A stretch of 47,798 nt of DNA, taken from the NCBI GenBank assembly GCA_031279695.1, contig JAITIA010000135.1, forward strand, positions 1 through 47,798. The letters are read 5' to 3'. Below the pieces are notes generated by a model. It had not been told where the DNA came from. It made no database searches and was given only the letters and a program-made list of their open reading frames with translations. Source of the DNA: Prevotellaceae bacterium. Its GTDB lineage: Bacteria > Bacteroidota > Bacteroidia > Bacteroidales > UBA932. A program made the position numbers and the translations under genes. Every line of letters starts with the position of its first letter. Positions within the stretch are counted from its first letter, which is position 1. This document shows positions 44,018-47,798 of this stretch, piece by piece.

Positions 44018-45415
44018 ATGAAAAGTAAATCTTATAATTACTCCTATCTTTGGCTACTTACCTTAGTTGCTTCTATGGGCGGCTTCCTGTTTGGATACGA
44101 TTGGGTGGTTGTTGGCGGGGCTAAACCCTTCTACGAGCCGTGGTTCAATATTGTTGATAATCCGTCGCAGCAGGGTTGGGGAACAAGTTCTGCAATGATT
44201 GGCTGCATGATTGGCGCATTTTTATGCTTCCTAACCACCGAGCGCTACGGACGAAAGTGGTTGCTGGCGGCTGCAGGCTTGCTGTTTGTAGTCTCCGCCT
44301 TTGGAACGGCATGGGCAATAAATTTCAGTTCGTATAATCTATGGCGAATTGTTGGAGGCATATCAATCGGAATAACATTAAATCTATCGCCAGTCTATAT
44401 TTCTGAAATGATTCCATCGCACCTGAGAGGTCGCTTTGTGTCAATCAATCAACTGCTGGTAAATGTCGGAATTTTGGCGGCGCAATCAATCAACCTTGCC
44501 ATAGCCTCGGCAAACAGTATCGGCAACAACCCTTCAACAGTCGAGCTTCGCGAAAGCTGGCTCGGACAAATAGGATGGCGCTGGATGTTTGCGGCAGAAG
44601 CCATTCCCGCAATCATGTTCTTTGTGCTTATGATAATTATACCTGAAAGTGTGCGATGGTTAGTCAAAAATCGTCAGGAAAATCGCGCTCTGACCATTCT
44701 CAATAAAATAGGAGGCAGCCAATATGCCCAATCCGAACTAAGCGAAATACATACAACTGTTTCGAGCGATAGTTCGGGAATGAATTTCCGCGCACTTTTT
44801 GAGCCAAAAATGCTTAAAATTCTTGGGATAGGTTTCTTTATTGCCATATTGCAGCAGTGGTGCGGGTTGAATGTTATATTCTACTATGCCGCCGATATAT
44901 TTAAACAGGCAGGCTATGGTATTAACGGCATGATGTTTAATATAGTTATCATAGGCTCAATAGCCATGATTGGCGTAGTAGTTGCTATTTTGATGGTCGA
45001 TAAGGTAGGGCGCAGGAAACTAATGCTTTGGGGAACGGCGTCAATAGCAGTAATCTATGGAATAATTGGTTTGCTATTCTATTTTAATATCAGTGGACTG
45101 CCGGTGGTAATCTTCGTTCTTTTAAATGTGCTTGCCTATCAGCTCACTCTGTCGCCAATTGTTTGGGTCATACTGTCCGAAATATTTCCCAATCGTGTAC
45201 GCGGGGCAGCCATGTCGCTCTCGGCATTGATACTGTGGGCAGGATGTTTCAGTTTAACCTACTCGTTTCCTTTAATTAAGGATAGTTTGGGCTGGGCAAA
45301 CAACTTTTGGCTCTATGGGGCAATCTGTTTTGTTAGTTTCTTTATCCTATATTATATCCTTCCGGAGACAAAAAATAAGACTTTAGAACAGATAGAAAAG
45401 GAACTTACGCAATAA
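44018..45415 (+). CDS. MFS sugar-porter family transporter
   Basis: A 465-aa, 12-helix transporter of the XylE/glucose/inositol-type sugar porter group. Motifs: GGFLFGYDWVVVGGA in helix 1, RYGRKWLLA, VYISEMIPSHLRGR after helix 4, IPESVRWLV at the end of helix 6, DKVGRRKLML, and the closing LPETKNKTLEQIE. The substrate is a sugar or polyol, imported with H+ or by diffusion. It sits 56 nt after the phosphodiesterase and 46 nt before the mutarotase gene, so a released sugar or polyol is the likely cargo (inference). Confidence 0.92.
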   Translation: MKSKSYNYSYLWLLTLVASMGGFLFGYDWVVVGGAKPFYEPWFNIVDNPSQQGWGTSSAMIGCMIGAFLCFLTTERYGRKWLLAAAGLLFVVSAFGTAWAINFSSYNLWRIVGGISIGITLNLSPVYISEMIPSHLRGRFVSINQLLVNVGILAAQSINLAIASANSIGNNPSTVELRESWLGQIGWRWMFAAEAIPAIMFFVLMIIIPESVRWLVKNRQENRALTILNKIGGSQYAQSELSEIHTTVSSDSSGMNFRALFEPKMLKILGIGFFIAILQQWCGLNVIFYYAADIFKQAGYGINGMMFNIVIIGSIAMIGVVVAILMVDKVGRRKLMLWGTASIAVIYGIIGLLFYFNISGLPVVIFVLLNVLAYQLTLSPIVWVILSEIFPNRVRGAAMSLSALILWAGCFSLTYSFPLIKDSLGWANNFWLYGAICFVSFFILYYILPETKNKTLEQIEKELTQ

Positions 45416-45461
45416 ATAAATAAAAAAATATCGAAAAATATCAAAAAAAAACATTAAAAAT

Positions 45462-45899
45462 ATGCTTTTAACAAAATGTATTCACCCGCAACTGCTATGC
45501 GCTCTCGGAAAATTAGGGCACGGCTCGCGTATTCTAATCTCCGACGGCGGCTATCCACACATTACGGCAAGTCCCCGCAATGCTGAAAAAGTCTATCTCA
45601 ACCTGTCGCAAGGCTTGCTAACCGTTACGCAGGTGCTTGATGTACTGCGCGAAACCATCCCCATTGAAGAGGCGAGCGTAATGACTCCTCCCGATGGCAC
45701 AATGCAACCTGTTTTTGACGACTATCTGTCGCTCATGCCTGAGGTTCCATTCAACTATGTTCGTCAGTTTGAGTTCTATGAATTGGCGCAGGAGAGCAAT
45801 GTGGGGCTGGTAATAGCCACCGGCGATATGCGCAATTATGCAAATCTCATTGTCAAGGTCGGATTTATAAAACATCCCGAAGGAAAAGGAAAATATTGA
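45462..45899 (+). CDS. RbsD/FucU-family sugar mutarotase
   Basis: A 145-aa protein of the RbsD/FucU fold, which interconverts pyranose/furanose or alpha/beta forms of ribose or fucose. LCALGKLGHGSRILISDGGY with the catalytic His in GHG, VYLNLSQGLLTV and, near the end, VGLVIATGDMRNYANLIVKV fit the family. No ribokinase or fucose genes are near, so the actual sugar is open; pairing with the sugar porter suggests it handles what that protein imports. Confidence 0.88.
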   Translation: MLLTKCIHPQLLCALGKLGHGSRILISDGGYPHITASPRNAEKVYLNLSQGLLTVTQVLDVLRETIPIEEASVMTPPDGTMQPVFDDYLSLMPEVPFNYVRQFEFYELAQESNVGLVIATGDMRNYANLIVKVGFIKHPEGKGKY

Positions 45900-45990
45900 C
45901 CCTTATTAAACTTTTTGCGATTTTATGCGTCATAACAATCAGAAATAAATTTATGTAAAATGCAGACAAAATGCAATAAAACTAATAAAC

Positions 45991-46704
45991 ATGAACAGAG
46001 ATTTGAATAGCGAAAACACAAAGATTTTGAGCCGTATAACAGGCGACAGAGAGCGTACCAACCTGTTGAAAACACCGGAACAGCGCTTTATAGTATTCCT
46101 TCTTCGATACATACCCTCGTGGATGAGTTCCGATATGCTTACCGCCACAGGTTTTGCCGGCAGCATTGTTACCGCCGTCGGCTTTGTTCTGGCAACCCAC
46201 TATAGCCGTCTGTTTCTGCTGCTTGGCGTTCTGGGATTTATGATAAACTGGTTTGGCGATTCGCTCGACGGAAGGCTGGCTTACCTGCGCAACAAACCGC
46301 GCAAATGGTATGGCTTTTCGCTTGATTTTACTGTGGACTGGCTGACCAATATCCTTATCGGCTACGGCTATATTGTTTACGTCGGCGGGCAATGGGAACT
46401 GCTTGGTTTTGGCTTCGTTGTCCTCTATGGCTGGGCAATGATGACGGCGCTGCTGCGCTACAAAATCACCGGAAAATATACCATCGATTCGGGTTTGCTC
46501 GGACCAACTGAGGTGCGCGTCATTATTTCGATGTTTCTAATACTCGAAATATTTGTCAAAAGTTCGATACTCTATTCAGGCGCTCTCGCCTGCGCAATTC
46601 TGCTGGCAGTCAATCTGAAAGACTTTGTTGGATTGCTCAAACTTGCCGACAGATGCGATAAGGACGAGAAGGAGGCGAAGAACAAATCATGCTCGAAAGA
46701 ATAA
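45991..46704 (+). CDS. CDP-alcohol phosphatidyltransferase family protein
   Basis: A 237-aa membrane enzyme that joins a CDP-linked donor to an alcohol acceptor. The catalytic pattern is Asp90, Asp93, Gly94, Ala97, Gly108, Asp112 and Asp116 (GDSLDGRLAY and GFSLDFTVD). The usual Arg after Ala is replaced by Tyr98. Several membrane helices follow. It lacks the typical sequence of PgsA or PssA, so the head group is unknown; inositol-like or sugar alcohols are possible. Its last 16 nt overlap the GtrA gene, implying tight coupling. Confidence 0.88.
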   Translation: MNRDLNSENTKILSRITGDRERTNLLKTPEQRFIVFLLRYIPSWMSSDMLTATGFAGSIVTAVGFVLATHYSRLFLLLGVLGFMINWFGDSLDGRLAYLRNKPRKWYGFSLDFTVDWLTNILIGYGYIVYVGGQWELLGFGFVVLYGWAMMTALLRYKITGKYTIDSGLLGPTEVRVIISMFLILEIFVKSSILYSGALACAILLAVNLKDFVGLLKLADRCDKDEKEAKNKSCSKE

Positions 46705-47111
46705 AGATTTTTCTCAAAGCACAGTTCTCCGCCTTCACCGGCGGGGTCTGCGACTATCTGATAATGCTATTTCTGACCGAATGTTTTGGAATACACTATA
46801 CTGTATCGATAGCCGCCGGCTGCATACTTGGCGCAGTAATCAACTTTTCGATAAACAAAACATGGTCGTTTTTCCGAGCAAATGTCAAATATCGCTTTAC
46901 CCTGACCCAGCAACTGCTGCGCTTTGTGTTTGTGGTAACAAGCAGCATCGCTCTGAAAATAGCTGGTACATACCTGCTTACACAGTTTACATGTTTCGAC
47001 TACAAAATAGCCAGAATTATTACCGATATTGTGGTGTCGCTGTGCTATAACTATGTCCTGCAACGATATTGGGTTTTCAGAACAGGTAAACGACAGGGTG
47101 CAAAAAAATAG
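46689..47111 (+). CDS. GtrA-family membrane protein
   Basis: A 140-aa four-helix protein of the GtrA family, thought to help move lipid-linked sugars across the inner membrane. FLKAQFSAFTGGVCDYLIML, INFSINKTWSFF and the final YNYVLQRYWVFRTG are family hallmarks. It overlaps the phosphatidyltransferase by 16 nt. The stop codon forms the first bases of a dispersed heptamer repeat, so that repeat has landed exactly at the gene end. Confidence 0.9.
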   Translation: MLERIKIFLKAQFSAFTGGVCDYLIMLFLTECFGIHYTVSIAAGCILGAVINFSINKTWSFFRANVKYRFTLTQQLLRFVFVVTSSIALKIAGTYLLTQFTCFDYKIARIITDIVVSLCYNYVLQRYWVFRTGKRQGAKK

Positions 47112-47151
47112 TGATTAGTGATTAGTGATTAGTGGTTAGTGCCTCGTCCGG
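47109..47151 (-). repeat. Diverged heptamer repeat (copy D), about four units
   Basis: The minus strand reads CCGGACGAGGCACTAACC and then three further CACTAAT units ending at the gtrA stop. It is related to the CCGCCGCAGGCATT/AATCACT family with a longer heptamer tract and a changed core. Confidence 0.7.
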
Positions 47152-47159
47152 TTTATTCT

Positions 47160-47207
47160 GGCAGGCTGTGCCTGCCGATGTAGAGACGGGGCGCGCCCCG
47201 TCTCTAC
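47160..47207. repeat. Hairpin plus 28-bp perfect palindrome
   Basis: GGCAGG-CTGTG-CCTGCC (47160-47176) is followed by a perfect 28-bp palindrome (47180-47207). Its left arm is GTAGAGACGGGGCG and it has no central loop. It may form a cruciform. No T-run follows, so it is not a classical terminator. Confidence 0.9.
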
Positions 47208-47611
47208 GGTGATTGCGGAGGCAAAACCACCGCCATCCCTAACGGAACCGGTGGTTGTGCCGCAAACATCGGCGTTGTCGGCGTTGTTCGTCGCAAAGAG
47301 GCTTAAGAATCTTAAGTAACCTAAGAGGCTTCCGCGACAAATAATCATTTGACTAACAAACATATTCGTCGCCGCAACCAAATCTTGCCAATCAAGAAAA
47401 TCAAGAAAATCATGGTTCAGACAATCACAAAAATCACCCTGAAATCACAGTTCCGACAATGCGCAGCAAACAAATCTTGCCAATCCTGAAAATCAAGAAA
47501 ATCGTGGTTCAGACCATGGCAAAACAAACAAAAATATCATTTTTATAATCTGCTGTATGTCAGTAAAATCAAAAAATTTTTTCAAAAAAGATGGAAAAAA
47601 GATGAAAAAAA
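47208..47611. other. Gene-free repeat region
   Basis: No gene is seen. It holds CCACCG...CGGTGG and CTTAAGAATCTTAAG inverted repeats and two copies of a roughly 46-bp direct repeat (47379-47424 and 47471-47516). Very AT-rich DNA leads to the last promoter. Confidence 0.6.
47379..47516 (+). repeat. Pair of about 46-bp direct repeats
   Basis: The copies at 47379-47424 and 47471-47516 start CAAATCTTGCCAATC and end TGGTTCAGAC plus a few bases. They differ at about four positions and start 92 bp apart. Between them is the ATCACAGTTCCGACAA word also found at the start of the window. Confidence 0.8.
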
Positions 47612-47643
47612 TTTGGAAATTCAAAAAACATGCATTACCCTTG
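47612..47643 (+). promoter_or_regulatory. Promoter of the gene at the right edge
   Basis: TTTG (47612-47615), 20 bp, then TACCCTTG (47636-47643; one mismatch to TAnnTTTG). The first ATG in good context follows at 47707. Confidence 0.55.
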
Positions 47644-47706
47644 TACCCGAAAAGTAATCAGTTTTTCTGAAAAAAAGGATATTAATTTTCTGAATCAGAG
47701 ATAAAT

Positions 47707-47798
47707 ATGAAATTACGCAAACACTCTGAAAAAGGAAAAAATGCAGGAAAACTACAATTCAGGTTCATTGAGCAGAATAAAAATGCCGGACATATTAC
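47707..47798 (+). CDS. Start of an unidentified gene, cut by the window edge
   Basis: Thirty codons begin MKLRKHSEKGKNAGKLQFRF and stay open to the edge. The start is basic and shows no signal peptide so far. A promoter lies about 64 nt upstream. Too short to name. Confidence 0.5.
   Translation, partial: MKLRKHSEKGKNAGKLQFRFIEQNKNAGHI

Overview
The window reads as chromosomal DNA of a member of the Bacteroidetes, most likely Bacteroidales. The evidence is: a SusC/SusD outer-membrane pair with companion lipoproteins; a PorP/SprF protein of type IX secretion; the uppS-bamA-skp-skp order; a rpmF-plsX-fabH lipid block; weak or absent Shine-Dalgarno sites; and repeated promoters of the Bacteroidetes form TTTG, about 18-20 bp, then TAnnTTTG. 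All eight proteins with a predicted signal peptidase I site have Gln as the first mature residue, and a glutaminyl cyclase gene lies in the same window. No prophage, plasmid, transposase, CRISPR or rRNA operon is visible. I cannot name the species.

Layout. 1-1001: gene-free leader with repeat fragments, a promoter, a 39-codon ORF ending in an AG microsatellite, and a hairpin. 1002-9021: SusC, SusD and two surface-type lipoproteins in one operon closed by a strong terminator; there is no local enzyme or regulator. 9426-10913: a LolD/MacB-type ABC ATPase and TrmN6. 10840-22414, all minus strand: lspA and a DksA-like gene, then a cupin, porP, recJ, glutaminyl cyclase, two Skp chaperones, bamA, uppS, and a DAHP synthase/chorismate mutase fusion. 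22762-25976, plus strand: dihydrolipoyl dehydrogenase, a small membrane protein and uxaC. 26212-30300, minus strand: a DUF4375 protein, tRNA-Arg(CCU), fabH, plsX, rpmF and a DUF177 protein. 30704-38816, plus strand: fluoride channel, secreted C1 peptidase, mltG, lipid kinase, helix-hairpin-helix protein and a membrane pyrophosphatase. 39466-42428: HU, an rRNA-type methyltransferase and pyruvate kinase. 43197-47111: a tight cluster of secreted phosphodiesterase, sugar MFS, RbsD/FucU mutarotase, CDP-alcohol phosphatidyltransferase and GtrA. The window ends in repeats and the promoter and first 30 codons of another gene.

How the genes work together. The minus-strand core is an envelope-building block: UppS makes the lipid carrier, Skp chaperones deliver barrel proteins to BamA, LspA matures lipoproteins, and glutaminyl cyclase probably caps exported N-termini. 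The rpmF-plsX-fabH block starts phospholipid and fatty-acid synthesis. The 43-47 kb cluster looks like a polyol or sugar head-group module (release, import, anomer conversion, attachment to lipid, membrane translocation), which is inference.

The most unusual content lies between genes. There is a 42-bp x 6 array whose joints form palindromes 42 bp apart, placed before the phosphodiesterase. There is an exact 11-bp x 6 array before HU. A duplicated fabH start has created a 25-codon leader ORF that overlaps fabH by one base. Two MITE-like elements have terminal inverted repeats, and several dispersed repeat families recur, one with a heptamer of varying copy number.
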